A stretch of 64,000 nt of DNA, taken from the NCBI RefSeq assembly GCF_040518285.1, contig NZ_CP155449.1, positions 4,030,001 to 4,094,000 of the forward strand. The letters run 5' to 3'. A model generated the notes under the pieces. That model searched no databases, was not told the DNA's origin, and saw nothing but the letters and a program-made list of their open reading frames with translations. Below, one piece after another: positions 1 through 7,741 of the stretch. This DNA comes from Knoellia sp. S7-12 (GTDB lineage Bacteria > Actinomycetota > Actinomycetes > Actinomycetales > Dermatophilaceae). The first letter of the stretch is position 1. Each line of letters starts with the position of its first letter. A program made the position numbers and the translations under genes.

Positions 1-657
1 GAGCTCATGGGACCCGAGGACGTCATCATCAACGCCGCCGGCTCGATGCCTGGTGACCTGCAGTGCCTGTGGCGGGCGTCGTCGCCCGTGCAGTACCACG
101 TGGAGTACGCCTTCTCCTGCATGGGCTATGAGATCCCGGCGTCCCTCGGGGTGAAGATGGCGCTCGGCGACGACCACGAGGTCGTCGCGATCGTCGGCGA
201 CGGCACCTATCAGATGCTCCCGATGGAGATCGCGACGATCGTCTCCGAGGGTGTCAAGGTGATCATCGTGCTGCTCCAGAACCACGGGTTCGCCTCGATC
301 GGCGCCCTCTCGGAGTCGCGGGGGTCGCAGCGCTTCGGAACGAAATACCGCATGCGGTCCTCAAGTGGCCGCCTGGACGGCTCCACCGTGCCCCTGGACC
401 TTGCAGCGAACGCGGCCTCCTGGGGGGCCGACGTGCTGCGCTGCGGCTCGATGGCGGAGTTCCGCGAGAACTATGGCCGTGCGGCTGCCTCCGACCGCGC
501 CACCGTGCTCTACATCGAGACTGACCTCCTCGGTCCGAACCCACCGGGCTCGGCCTGGTGGGACGTTCCCGTGTCGCAGGTGTCGACCCTTGAGTCGACC
601 CAGAAGGCGTATGCAGAGCACCTCGACAATCAGCGCGGGCAGCGCACCTACCTCTGA
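1..657 (+). CDS. iolD: IolD, 3D-(3,5/4)-trihydroxycyclohexane-1,2-dione hydrolase (C-terminal part)
   Basis: This is the 3' part of a gene that enters the window already open; the reading frame runs from base 1 to the stop at 655-657. The 218 visible residues resemble the thiamine-diphosphate-binding domain of IolD, the ring-opening hydrolase of myo-inositol catabolism: the stretch VVAIVGDGTYQM carries the GDG that starts the ThDP/Mg motif, and VIIVLLQNHGFASIGAL follows, as in IolD. Full-length IolD is about 620-650 residues, so roughly two thirds lies upstream. The sugar ABC transporter downstream and the dehydrogenase and isomerase genes on the opposite strand support a role in inositol breakdown. 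Other ThDP enzymes such as acetolactate synthase share the fold, but the local sequence and context favour IolD. Confidence 0.85.
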   Translation, partial: ELMGPEDVIINAAGSMPGDLQCLWRASSPVQYHVEYAFSCMGYEIPASLGVKMALGDDHEVVAIVGDGTYQMLPMEIATIVSEGVKVIIVLLQNHGFASIGALSESRGSQRFGTKYRMRSSSGRLDGSTVPLDLAANAASWGADVLRCGSMAEFRENYGRAAASDRATVLYIETDLLGPNPPGSAWWDVPVSQVSTLESTQKAYAEHLDNQRGQRTYL

Positions 658-693
658 GGCGACAGAGCCAATCCTTGCGCGCTGTGGTCACAC

Positions 694-747
694 ACTAACA
701 ACTGCTGACAGAATGTTAGGACAAACTATTGACAGGCCGCATGGTAA
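694..747 (+). promoter_or_regulatory. Operator/promoter region of the sugar ABC transporter
   Basis: The 325 bases between iolD and the binding-protein gene hold a cluster of related repeats near their start. TGACAGAATGTTAGGACA (706-723) is an imperfect palindrome. A TTGACA -35-like hexamer follows at 729-734, and CTAACA (694-699) pairs with TGTTAG (714-719). The 18-mer matches the palindrome in the divergently acting promoter at 6304-6321 in 11 of 18 positions when that one is read in reverse. No convincing -10 was found; TGGAAT at 753-758 is the best candidate. I see nothing else in 760-960. Confidence 0.5.
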
Positions 748-982
748 CGCGCTGGAATAGGCACCTGGCCCACCGGCCCCCCAACTGAACAGCTTGGCCC
801 GGTCTCACGCCGACACCCACGGGGCGCAAACCCCCTCCCCGTCGGCCGACGATGCCGACGACCGGCAGCCGCACGACGCGATTGGCGTCCAGCTCGACGA
901 GTCCCCCACGGACCGGCGAAGCGGCACCCCGAACTCCCCGCAACGAGGCGGGCGTTCATGCCACGAAAGGACTCCGTCCACC

Positions 983-1981
983 ATGAATCAGAGCCGATTC
1001 CGCAAGGTGGTGACCGCCGTGGCGGTCGCGACCTCAGCCACGATGGTCCTCGCCGCCTGCAGCGGCGGCGGTGCCGAAAAGACCGACGACACGACGGGCG
1101 ATTCGGGAGGTGGCGGCGGCGATTCGGGCTACACCATCGCCATGATCACGCACGAGACGCCCGGTGACACGTTCTGGGACAAGATCAAGGCGGGTGCGCA
1201 GCAGGCCGCCAAGGACACCGGAGCCACGTTGAAATACTCCAACGACCCGGACCCGGCCAAGCAGGCCACGCTCATCCAGAACGCGATCGACTCCAAGGTG
1301 GACGGGATTGCCACCACGCTCGCCACGCCGGACGCGCTCGCCGGCTCGGTCAAGGCAGCCGGCACAGCCGGGATCCCGACCGTCGCCTTCAACTCCGGGA
1401 TCGACCAGTACCTCGAGACCGGTGCCCTGATGTACTTCGGCTCCGACGAGAACCTCGCCGGAGCGACCGCCGGCGAGCGGATCACGGCCGACGGTGGCAA
1501 GCACCCCCTCTGCGTCATCCAGGCCGCCGGTTCGGTGGCTCTCGAGGCTCGCTGTGCAGGGGTGAAGAGCAAGGTCGCCGGCACCGAGAACATCCAGGTC
1601 AACGGTGCTGACGACGCCGCCGTGGTGTCTGCGATCCAGGCCAAGCTCGCCGCCGACAGCTCGATCGACTACATCGTCACCCTCGGCGCCCCGATCGCCC
1701 TGAACGCGCTGAAGTCGATGGAGCAGGCCGGCAGCAAGGCGAAGCTCGTGACGTTCGACCTCAACGCCGAGGCCGCCCAGCAGATCAAGGACGGCAAGAT
1801 CCAGTTCTCGATCGACCAGCAGCCCTACGTCCAGGGCTACCTGGCCGTGACGGCCCTCTACCTCAACGTCAAGAACGGCAACGACATGGGTGGTGGCAAG
1901 CCGGTCCTCACCGGCCCCTCGTTCGTGGACCCCAAGAACATCGACGTCATCCTCCCGTTCACCAAGAACAACACCCGCTGA
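983..1981 (+). CDS. Sugar (probably inositol) ABC transporter substrate-binding lipoprotein
   Basis: A 332-residue lipoprotein that should capture a sugar or cyclitol outside the membrane for the permease and ATPase encoded just downstream. The N-terminus has a lipoprotein signal with a lipobox ending LAAC, Cys26 being the lipidation site, followed by a Gly/Ser-rich linker. The rest resembles the periplasmic-binding-protein type 1 fold of ribose-binding-protein-like receptors (pattern YTIAMITHETPGDTFW near the mature N-terminus). I start at ATG 983, not at the in-frame GTG 794, because only 983 has a Shine-Dalgarno-like sequence (GAAAGG near 965-970) and gives a proper signal peptide. Placement between iolD and the other iol genes suggests myo-inositol as ligand; that is inference, since ligand residues cannot be read off. 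Confidence 0.85.
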   Translation: MNQSRFRKVVTAVAVATSATMVLAACSGGGAEKTDDTTGDSGGGGGDSGYTIAMITHETPGDTFWDKIKAGAQQAAKDTGATLKYSNDPDPAKQATLIQNAIDSKVDGIATTLATPDALAGSVKAAGTAGIPTVAFNSGIDQYLETGALMYFGSDENLAGATAGERITADGGKHPLCVIQAAGSVALEARCAGVKSKVAGTENIQVNGADDAAVVSAIQAKLAADSSIDYIVTLGAPIALNALKSMEQAGSKAKLVTFDLNAEAAQQIKDGKIQFSIDQQPYVQGYLAVTALYLNVKNGNDMGGGKPVLTGPSFVDPKNIDVILPFTKNNTR

Positions 1982-2056
1982 TCCATCCGAGCAGCTCTGG
2001 CGCCGGGACCTGCCTCCGGCCGGCCCGGCGCCAGAGCTCGTAGAGGGAGACATGCC

Positions 2057-3190
2057 ATGAGCCAAGACCCCACGCCGGCACCAACGAGTGCCCCCAAGCC
2101 CGCACCGGCAGCACCGGCACGACCGGCCGCCGAAACCCCCTCGGCCGTGTCGCACGGCGCGCACGCCGAGGCGTCCAACCGTATCCAACTGGGATGGTCC
2201 AACCGCCTGCTGGCGCGACCCGAGATCGGCGCCCTCGTCGCCGCGATCATCCTGTTCATCTTCTTCCTCGCCGTCGCGCCGGCTTTCCGGTCCGTCGACT
2301 CGCTGATGACGGTCCTGTACCAGTCCTCGACGATCGGCATCGTCGCCGTAGCCGTCGGACTGCTCATGATCGGAGGGGAGTTCGACCTCTCCGCCGGCGT
2401 GCTGGTCTACAGCGCGGGGCTGCTCAACGCGATGTTCTCGTACCAGCTCGGCGTCAACCTGTGGGTCGGGGCTGTCCTCGCGCTCGTCTTCGCCCTGAGC
2501 ATTGGGTGGTTGAACGGTTACATGGTGATGCGCACCGGCATACCGAGCTTCCTCATCACGCTGGGCTCGTTCTTCATCCTGCAAGGGGCCAACCTCGGCG
2601 TCACCAAGCTCGTGACCGGCTCGGTCTCCACGCCGAACATCAACCAGATGGACGGTTACGACTCGCTCAACGCGATCTTCGCCCACACCTTCTCCATCGG
2701 AGGGGCCAGCCTCAACATCACCGTGCTGTGGTGGCTGCTCTTCGTCGGCCTGGCCCACTGGATGCTCACTCGCACGCGAATCGGCAACTGGCTGTATGCC
2801 GTCGGCGGGAACGCACCGAGCGCCCGCGCGGTCGGTGTGCCGGTGACGCGGGTCAAGATCGGCCTGTTCATGGGAGTCGCGTTCCTCGCATGGTTCACGG
2901 GCATGCACACGCTCTACAACTACAACACCCTGCAGGCGAGCAACGGCATCGGCAACGAGTTCCTCTACATCGTCGCGGCCGTCGTCGGCGGCACTTTGCT
3001 CACCGGTGGCTACGGCAACGCAATCGGCGTTGCCATCGGCGCGTTCATCTTCGGCATGACCAGTCTGTGCATCGTCTACGCCGGATGGGACAACAACTGG
3101 TTCAAGGCCTTCCTCGGCGTCATGCTCCTCCTCGCCGTCGTCGTCAACCTCTATGTCAAGAATCTCTCGACCCTGCGGAAGGTGGGCTAG
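2057..3190 (+). CDS. Sugar ABC transporter permease
   Basis: A 377-residue inner-membrane permease of the RbsC/BPD_transp_2 type. About the first 55 residues are a Pro/Ala-rich cytoplasmic extension without obvious motif; the remainder is a succession of hydrophobic segments (eight to ten helices). The segment VGLLMIGGEFDLSAGVLV is characteristic of ribose/xylose-type permeases (the GxFDLS element). It starts 75 bases after the binding-protein stop, preceded by GAGGGAGA, and ends three bases before the ATPase gene, so the three form one operon. Codon 162 or so contains an ATA within the CGGCATAC octamer that is repeated across this window. The substrate is taken from context (inositol) and not shown by the sequence. 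Confidence 0.85.
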   Translation: MSQDPTPAPTSAPKPAPAAPARPAAETPSAVSHGAHAEASNRIQLGWSNRLLARPEIGALVAAIILFIFFLAVAPAFRSVDSLMTVLYQSSTIGIVAVAVGLLMIGGEFDLSAGVLVYSAGLLNAMFSYQLGVNLWVGAVLALVFALSIGWLNGYMVMRTGIPSFLITLGSFFILQGANLGVTKLVTGSVSTPNINQMDGYDSLNAIFAHTFSIGGASLNITVLWWLLFVGLAHWMLTRTRIGNWLYAVGGNAPSARAVGVPVTRVKIGLFMGVAFLAWFTGMHTLYNYNTLQASNGIGNEFLYIVAAVVGGTLLTGGYGNAIGVAIGAFIFGMTSLCIVYAGWDNNWFKAFLGVMLLLAVVVNLYVKNLSTLRKVG

Positions 3191-3193
3191 GCC

Positions 3194-4012
3194 ATGACCG
3201 ACACCATCAGCGAACACGCCGATGACACCCTGCGCGACGGCCAGACGCTCGTCGAGATGCGAGACGTGGGCAAGGCCTACGGTGCCATCCGGGCGCTCCG
3301 GGGCATCAACCTGACTGTTCGGGCCGGTGAGGTCACGTGTGTCCTCGGCGACAACGGCGCGGGGAAGTCGACGCTCATCAAGATCATCTCCGGCCTTCAC
3401 CCGCACAACGAAGGAGTGATGAAGGTAGACAACGCGGAGGTGGCCTTCTCCAACCCCCGAGAGGCGCTCGAGCACGGCATCGCAACGGTTTACCAGGACC
3501 TCGCAGTGGTGTCGCTCATGCCGGTCTGGCGCAACTTCTTCCTCGGGTCTGAGCTCAAGGCCGGCAACTACCCCCTGGCCCCGATGAAGATCCGGGAGAT
3601 GAAGCAGATCGCCGACGAAGAGCTGCGCAAGATGGGCATCGTGGTCAAGGACATCGACCAGCCGATCGGCGAGCTCTCGGGCGGTCAGCGCCAGTGCGTG
3701 GCCATCGCGAGGGCGGTGTACTTCGGTGCGAGGGTCCTGATCCTCGACGAACCGACGGCCGCCCTCGGCGTCAAGCAGTCCGGCGTGGTGCTCAAGTACA
3801 CCGCGGCTGCCCGCGATGCTGGCCTCGGCGTCGTGTTCATCACGCACAACCCGCACCACGCCTACCTCGTCGGCGACCACTTCATCATCCTCAAGCTCGG
3901 ACAGGCCGTCCTCGACAAGAGGCGGGACGAGGTGGGCCTCGACGAGCTCACCCGTCAGATGGCTGGTGGCGACGAGCTCACCGAGCTCTCGCACGAGATC
4001 GGTCGTCGCTGA
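3194..4012 (+). CDS. Sugar ABC transporter ATP-binding protein
   Basis: A 272-residue ATPase energising the permease encoded upstream. Walker A GDNGAGKST lies at residues 52-60, the ABC signature LSGGQ at 161-165, Walker B VLILDE at 181-186 and the switch histidine at 218. Unlike RbsA/XylG-type sugar importers, whose ATPase has two fused nucleotide-binding domains (about 500 residues), this is a single domain, so it presumably acts as a homodimer; single-domain versions exist in actinobacterial and rhizobial cyclitol/fructose-type transporters. It begins three bases after the permease stop and is followed by a strong hairpin terminator. Confidence in the function class is high; the substrate is inferred. 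Confidence 0.88.
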   Translation: MTDTISEHADDTLRDGQTLVEMRDVGKAYGAIRALRGINLTVRAGEVTCVLGDNGAGKSTLIKIISGLHPHNEGVMKVDNAEVAFSNPREALEHGIATVYQDLAVVSLMPVWRNFFLGSELKAGNYPLAPMKIREMKQIADEELRKMGIVVKDIDQPIGELSGGQRQCVAIARAVYFGARVLILDEPTAALGVKQSGVVLKYTAAARDAGLGVVFITHNPHHAYLVGDHFIILKLGQAVLDKRRDEVGLDELTRQMAGGDELTELSHEIGRR

Positions 4013-4035
4013 CGCGGACCGACCCCAACCCGTCG

Positions 4036-4075
4036 AACGGGCCCGGCCTCCTTGGAGGCCGGGCCCGTTCCTTTG
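4036..4075 (+). terminator. Rho-independent terminator of the sugar transporter operon
   Basis: A 16-base arm (4036-4051) is perfectly complementary to 4054-4069, with CCTTTGTG following. It lies 24 bases after the ATPase stop. The stem is very GC-rich and closes on only two bases, so the innermost pairs must open to form the loop. Confidence 0.8.
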
Positions 4076-4191
4076 TGGGCGACTGCGCCGCACCCGTGCA
4101 CCCCGGGTCCTACTTCTCGGCCTCCCGCACGGACACAGCCAGGCCCCCCGGTGGAGCAGGGCGCTGGCTGGCGTGGCGGGACGTCAGAACG

Positions 4192-4308
4192 TCAGTGATC
4201 AGGCGTGACGACGAGCACCGGCACGCCCGACTCGAGCATGAGCGTCTGGGACACCGAGCCAACGAACACCTCGGCTCTGGGCGGGCGTTCGCGGGCGGCG
4301 GCTGAGGG
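4192..4308 (-). pseudogene. Universal stress protein C-terminal relic
   Basis: Reading the minus strand directly after the stop of the iolG-like gene, the same frame continues for about 38 codons before a TGA at 4192-4194. Its last part, EVFVGSVSQTLMLESGVPVL followed by VVTPDH, matches the C-terminal end of UspA-family proteins, where GSVS...L closes the nucleotide-binding loop and PVLVV forms the last strand. No start codon or N-terminal domain (ATP-binding region, about 110 residues) precedes it. I read it as the tail of a deleted usp gene; the UspA assignment rests on this short motif alone. Confidence 0.5.
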
Positions 4309-5313
4309 TCAGGCGTAGAACGCAGGGCGCTCGATCATCTCGACGGCGACTTCGCCAAGCTCCGTGAGGGCTTTGACACCAGCGTCACAGACGCATGCTG
4401 CGGCATACCCGTCCCACGAGGTCGACCCGGTGTGCTCTCCACGCGCCACGCCAGAGATCCACTCCTGGACCTCTGTCACGAAGGCACCACGGAAGCGGTC
4501 GTTGTGGTCACGCGTGATCTTGTTGCCAGCGGTGTGCTCGCGACGCACGGAGGTGAGCTCCTGGTCGGACAGGCTGACCGCGCCACGCTCCGCGACCGCT
4601 TCGCAGCGGATGTCGTAGCCGAACTGGCAGTTGACGAAGATCTCGTCGTCCACCCGGACACCCGAGGTGCTCGTGAGGATGAGGACGAGGGGGTCCTGCA
4701 GGTGCGGGAACCGCAGCGAGGTCTTCTTGGGCGTGTCGACCCGCACGGACACGAACTCCTCCCCGAGCAGCCACCGCATGGTGTCGACCTCGTGGATGGC
4801 GGTGTCGTTGATCGCCATGTCCCACGTGTACATCTCGGGCACCGTGGGGTTGCGGTGCGCGCAGTGCACCATGAGTGTCTCGCCGAGCTCGCCGGAGTCG
4901 AGAAGGTCCTTCATCTCGCGGTAGCTGGCGTCGAACCGACGCATGAACCCCACGGTGACGAGGCGTCTGCCGACCGCCTGCTCAGCCTCCATGATGCGCA
5001 GCGCGGCCTCCGCGGTGGGCGTCAGCGGCTTCTCACAGAACACGGGCTTGCCGGCGGCGATGCACGCCAGCACGTCGACCTCATGCGCGGGACCGAAGCT
5101 GCAGATCATGACGGCGTCCACGTCGGGACTTGCGATGAGCTCGGCGGAGGTCAAGTGGGAGACGCCTCCGATGCGCTCGGCCACCTCCGCGGCCCGCGCC
5201 GGGTCGACGTCACTGACGGCCACGACGCGGCCACCCGCGATGACGGTATGGATCCGTTCAATGTGGGCCTGACCCATCCCACCAGGGCCGATCATTCCGA
5301 TGCGAACAGTCAC
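4309..5313 (-). CDS. iolG: Gfo/Idh/MocA-family dehydrogenase, probable inositol 2-dehydrogenase
   Basis: A 334-residue NAD(P)-dependent oxidoreductase, probably oxidising myo-inositol to 2-keto-myo-inositol in the cytoplasm. The N-terminal Rossmann glycine motif GPGGMG is at residues 9-14, and the EKP motif at 94-96 holds the catalytic lysine (Lys95). Asp170 and His174 in NDTAIHEVD fall close to the catalytic Asp/His pair known in Bacillus IolG. The length is typical. It lies 11 bases after the isomerase gene on the same strand, so the two are cotranscribed from the promoter at 6294-6322. Paralogues acting on scyllo-inositol or other cyclitols look very similar, so exact substrate is uncertain. 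Confidence 0.8.
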   Translation of the reverse strand: MTVRIGMIGPGGMGQAHIERIHTVIAGGRVVAVSDVDPARAAEVAERIGGVSHLTSAELIASPDVDAVMICSFGPAHEVDVLACIAAGKPVFCEKPLTPTAEAALRIMEAEQAVGRRLVTVGFMRRFDASYREMKDLLDSGELGETLMVHCAHRNPTVPEMYTWDMAINDTAIHEVDTMRWLLGEEFVSVRVDTPKKTSLRFPHLQDPLVLILTSTSGVRVDDEIFVNCQFGYDIRCEAVAERGAVSLSDQELTSVRREHTAGNKITRDHNDRFRGAFVTEVQEWISGVARGEHTGSTSWDGYAAACVCDAGVKALTELGEVAVEMIERPAFYA

Positions 5314-5324
5314 GGCGGTGCCTC

Positions 5325-6257
5325 TCAGGCGAGTCCGAGACCGAGCGAGGCGAGGTACTCGCGGGTCTTGATGGCGTTGGGAAGGGGGAAGGACTTGTCG
5401 CAGCCGTACATGTCCTGCTCGCAGACCACGTAGAGCTCCTTGTCGAGGTCAGCCAGCGCCTCGATGAGCTGGCCCATGTCGGGGAGGCCTGCGGGGGGCG
5501 TCACCGAGCAGCCGGCATGGACGGCCTTGACGAAGGGCCAGTCCTCGTCGTGGGCCTGCTTCACGAGGACGGGGTCCATCGCCTTGATGTGGACATAGGA
5601 GATGCGCTCGGGGTACTTGCGGCAGAGTTCCATCGGGTCGCCATCGCCATAGATGACGTGCCCGGTGTCGAGGCAGAAGCCGACGTAATCGGGGTCAGTC
5701 GCCTGGAAGATCCGGTCGATGTCGTCGGGCGTCTCTATGTGGCTGTCACCGTGGGGGTGGAGGACCATCTTCAGTCCGTAGTCCTCCTTCATGATGCGGC
5801 CCAGTCGGTCGGCGTTCTTGATGTAGAGGTTCCAGGCGTCGGTCGACAGGACCCGCTCGTCCGTGTAGGCGCCGGTCTTTTCGTCGCGGAACATGGGCGG
5901 CAGGTGCACGACGTACTCAGCACCTACGGCAGCGTGGGTCTCTCCGATGGAGCGGAACAGCTTCTCGGTGTCGGCCCACGCCTCTGCCTTGTGGAGGATG
6001 CCCCATCCCGTGCCGGCGACGACGCGAAAGCCGCGAGCGTCCATCTCCTCCTTGAGGCGAGCGGGATCGGTCGGGAAGTAGCCGAAGGGTCCGGTCTCCA
6101 TGACGGAGAAACCGGCCGTCGCCATCTCGTCGAGCGCGACCTCCCAGTCGATCTGCTTCTCGTCCTGAGGGAACCAGACCCCCCACTGGTCGGGACAGAC
6201 ACCGATCGTCAGCTTGCTGTAGCGAGGGTCGGTGTTCCGAGCCATGGACTCCGCCAT
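5325..6257 (-). CDS. Sugar phosphate isomerase/epimerase, IolE/IolH-like
   Basis: A 310-residue TIM-barrel protein of the xylose-isomerase-like (AP endonuclease 2) superfamily. Likely metal-binding segments are visible: a glutamate in VMETGPFGYF, HPHGDSH in the middle, and FCLDTGH, with YVHIKAMD and a late glutamate (VVCEQDM). In inositol loci such proteins are IolE (2-keto-inositol dehydratase), IolH or IolI; the sequence does not let me choose, although the first-gene position beside iolG suggests a step next to the dehydrogenase. I use ATG 6257 because GGAAGGA sits seven bases upstream; a second ATG four codons on lacks a better site. The promoter and operator lie immediately upstream. Confidence 0.75.
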   Translation of the reverse strand: MAESMARNTDPRYSKLTIGVCPDQWGVWFPQDEKQIDWEVALDEMATAGFSVMETGPFGYFPTDPARLKEEMDARGFRVVAGTGWGILHKAEAWADTEKLFRSIGETHAAVGAEYVVHLPPMFRDEKTGAYTDERVLSTDAWNLYIKNADRLGRIMKEDYGLKMVLHPHGDSHIETPDDIDRIFQATDPDYVGFCLDTGHVIYGDGDPMELCRKYPERISYVHIKAMDPVLVKQAHDEDWPFVKAVHAGCSVTPPAGLPDMGQLIEALADLDKELYVVCEQDMYGCDKSFPLPNAIKTREYLASLGLGLA

Positions 6258-6293
6258 AGGAGTGTCCTTCCGAGGTCGTGGGGATGCCGTGCC

Positions 6294-6322
6294 AACCTAA
6301 TCATGACACTTTGTTCTGTCAA
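6294..6322 (-). promoter_or_regulatory. Promoter with overlapping operator for the iolE/H-iolG operon
   Basis: On the minus strand TTGACA (6322-6317) is followed after exactly 17 bases by TAGGTT (6299-6294), a good sigma-70/HrdB-type promoter. The palindrome TGACACTTTGTTCTGTCA (6304-6321, arms TGACA/TGTCA) fills the spacer and the -35, the expected place for a repressor. A related 18-mer lies before the ABC transporter genes at 706-723. Confidence 0.7.
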
Positions 6323-6355
6323 TAGATCATGAGGGCGCTGCGCCCCGCACTCGGG

Positions 6356-7081
6356 TCAGTCCAGGACGTGGCGGAGATAGCGGTCGGGGGCGTCGAGAAA
6401 GCGTCGGTAGTGGTCCACGACCGCGAGGTCCTCCCACTCCACCTCTTCGATCCCCGACTCCGAGAGCTGGAGGATCGTCGCGCCGGGGACGGAGGCCAGG
6501 ATCGGTGAGTGCGTCGCGAGCAGAACCTGTGTGCCCGGCCGCGCCGCCATGATCGCCAGCTCGGCGACGAGGTGCAGCTGCGCCGGGAACGACAGCCCCG
6601 CCTCCGGCTCATCCCACACAAAGAACCCGTCACCGTCGAATCGCCTCGTCGACAACAGCGAGACGAACGACTCCCCATGTGAACGGGCGTGGAAGACCGG
6701 ATCGGGGGATGCTCCGGGGTTGGTGTCGAGCCAGGCCATCAGGCCGTGCATCGTCTCAGCCCGCACGAAGTAGCCCCACTTCGACGCCCCCGGCCCCCGC
6801 GACAACCGCAGCCACTCCCACAGGGCTGACTCCGTGGCATGAGTGCGGTGCCGCGCCCCGGTCGACCCGCCCTCGGCGTTGAGCCCGAACGCCATGGCGA
6901 TCGCCTCGACGAGCGTCGACTTCCCCGTCCCGTTGTCCCCCACGAGAATCGTGCAGGACCCGAGGTCGAGACCGTCGCGCAGGACCTGCCCGACGGCGGG
7001 CACCGAGACCGGCCAGACCTCGGGTCCCGGAACGACGGCATGTGGGCTGCACTCGATGCGACGCACCGGCAGCGGCTCCAT
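6356..7081 (-). CDS. AAA/ABC-type ATPase of unknown role
   Basis: A 241-residue soluble ATPase of the SMC/RecF-like AAA_21 type. Walker A GDNGTGKST is at residues 48-56, a signature-like SHGES at 134-138, Walker B FFVWDEPE at 153-160, and ATHSP with the switch histidine at 191. Small stand-alone proteins of this type are common in bacteria and poorly understood. The preferred start is ATG 7081, preceded by AAAGG nine bases upstream; an in-frame GTG at 7144 would add 21 residues of polar sequence. No partner gene (nuclease or toxin) accompanies it, so I do not call it a defence gene. It faces the OsmC gene divergently. Confidence 0.7.
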   Translation of the reverse strand: MEPLPVRRIECSPHAVVPGPEVWPVSVPAVGQVLRDGLDLGSCTILVGDNGTGKSTLVEAIAMAFGLNAEGGSTGARHRTHATESALWEWLRLSRGPGASKWGYFVRAETMHGLMAWLDTNPGASPDPVFHARSHGESFVSLLSTRRFDGDGFFVWDEPEAGLSFPAQLHLVAELAIMAARPGTQVLLATHSPILASVPGATILQLSESGIEEVEWEDLAVVDHYRRFLDAPDRYLRHVLD

Positions 7082-7164
7082 CCACCCCTGCCTTTCCTGC
7101 TCTTCCTGCTCCACGTCCAGCAAACTACTGCCTGCCCCCGACACTTCAGGAGGACACTCACCTC

Positions 7165-7686
7165 ATGCACGCACCCATCGACGCCGCCGCCCTGCGAGCC
7201 ATGCAAGCACCTCTCATGGAGCTCTATCGCGACGACCCCGACGAAGCCGTCGTCTCCGTCTCCGCCCGAGCCGACTGGCGCGAGCCCGGCATCTCGACGA
7301 GCGTTGACGCCTGGTCCGGGCGAGTTCGCGTCGGACTGCACCGGGCCACCGGCGGTGACGGCTCCGACGCCTGCTCGGGCGACATGCTCCTCGAAGCGGT
7401 CCTTGCCAGTGCCGGTGTGACGATGCGCTCGGTCGCCACAACCATGGGGCTGACGATCCTGCGCGCCGACCTGAGTGCGGAGGCAGAGTTCGACGCCCGC
7501 GGCACGCTCGGCATCGACCCGGAGGTTCCGGTGGGGATCACCCCCATCACCATCACCGCCACGCTCGACACCGACGCCTGCGATGACGACCTCGCCCGAC
7601 TCGCCAGGTCCACAGAGCGCTACTGCGTCGTCGGCCAGAGCCTCGCCGTTCCACCCACCGTGACGGTCCGACGATCCGTCGTCTGA
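7165..7686 (+). CDS. OsmC-family protein
   Basis: A 173-residue protein resembling OsmC/Ohr-like hydroperoxide-handling proteins. The two conserved cysteines of the family are plausibly Cys70 (DACSGDMLLEAVLASAG, start of the central helix) and Cys154 (ERYCVVGQ), which in characterised members form the peroxidatic/resolving pair. The start at ATG 7165 is set by GGAGG about 11 bases upstream; the longer in-frame reading from 7042 runs through the divergent ATPase gene. Whether it reduces organic peroxides is inferred from the family; many OsmC-like paralogues have no tested function. Confidence 0.75.
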   Translation: MHAPIDAAALRAMQAPLMELYRDDPDEAVVSVSARADWREPGISTSVDAWSGRVRVGLHRATGGDGSDACSGDMLLEAVLASAGVTMRSVATTMGLTILRADLSAEAEFDARGTLGIDPEVPVGITPITITATLDTDACDDDLARLARSTERYCVVGQSLAVPPTVTVRRSVV

Positions 7687-7741
7687 TCGACCCCATGACG
7701 CACGTCCGGAGCACTCAGCCGACCCTCGTACCCTTGAAGGT

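Noticed and set aside
1034..4093. A 1019-codon open frame on the minus strand across the ABC transporter genes
   Set aside because: Antisense to three clearly recognisable genes; long antisense frames are expected in high-GC coding DNA. Composition is Arg/Asp/Val/Gly-rich without motifs.
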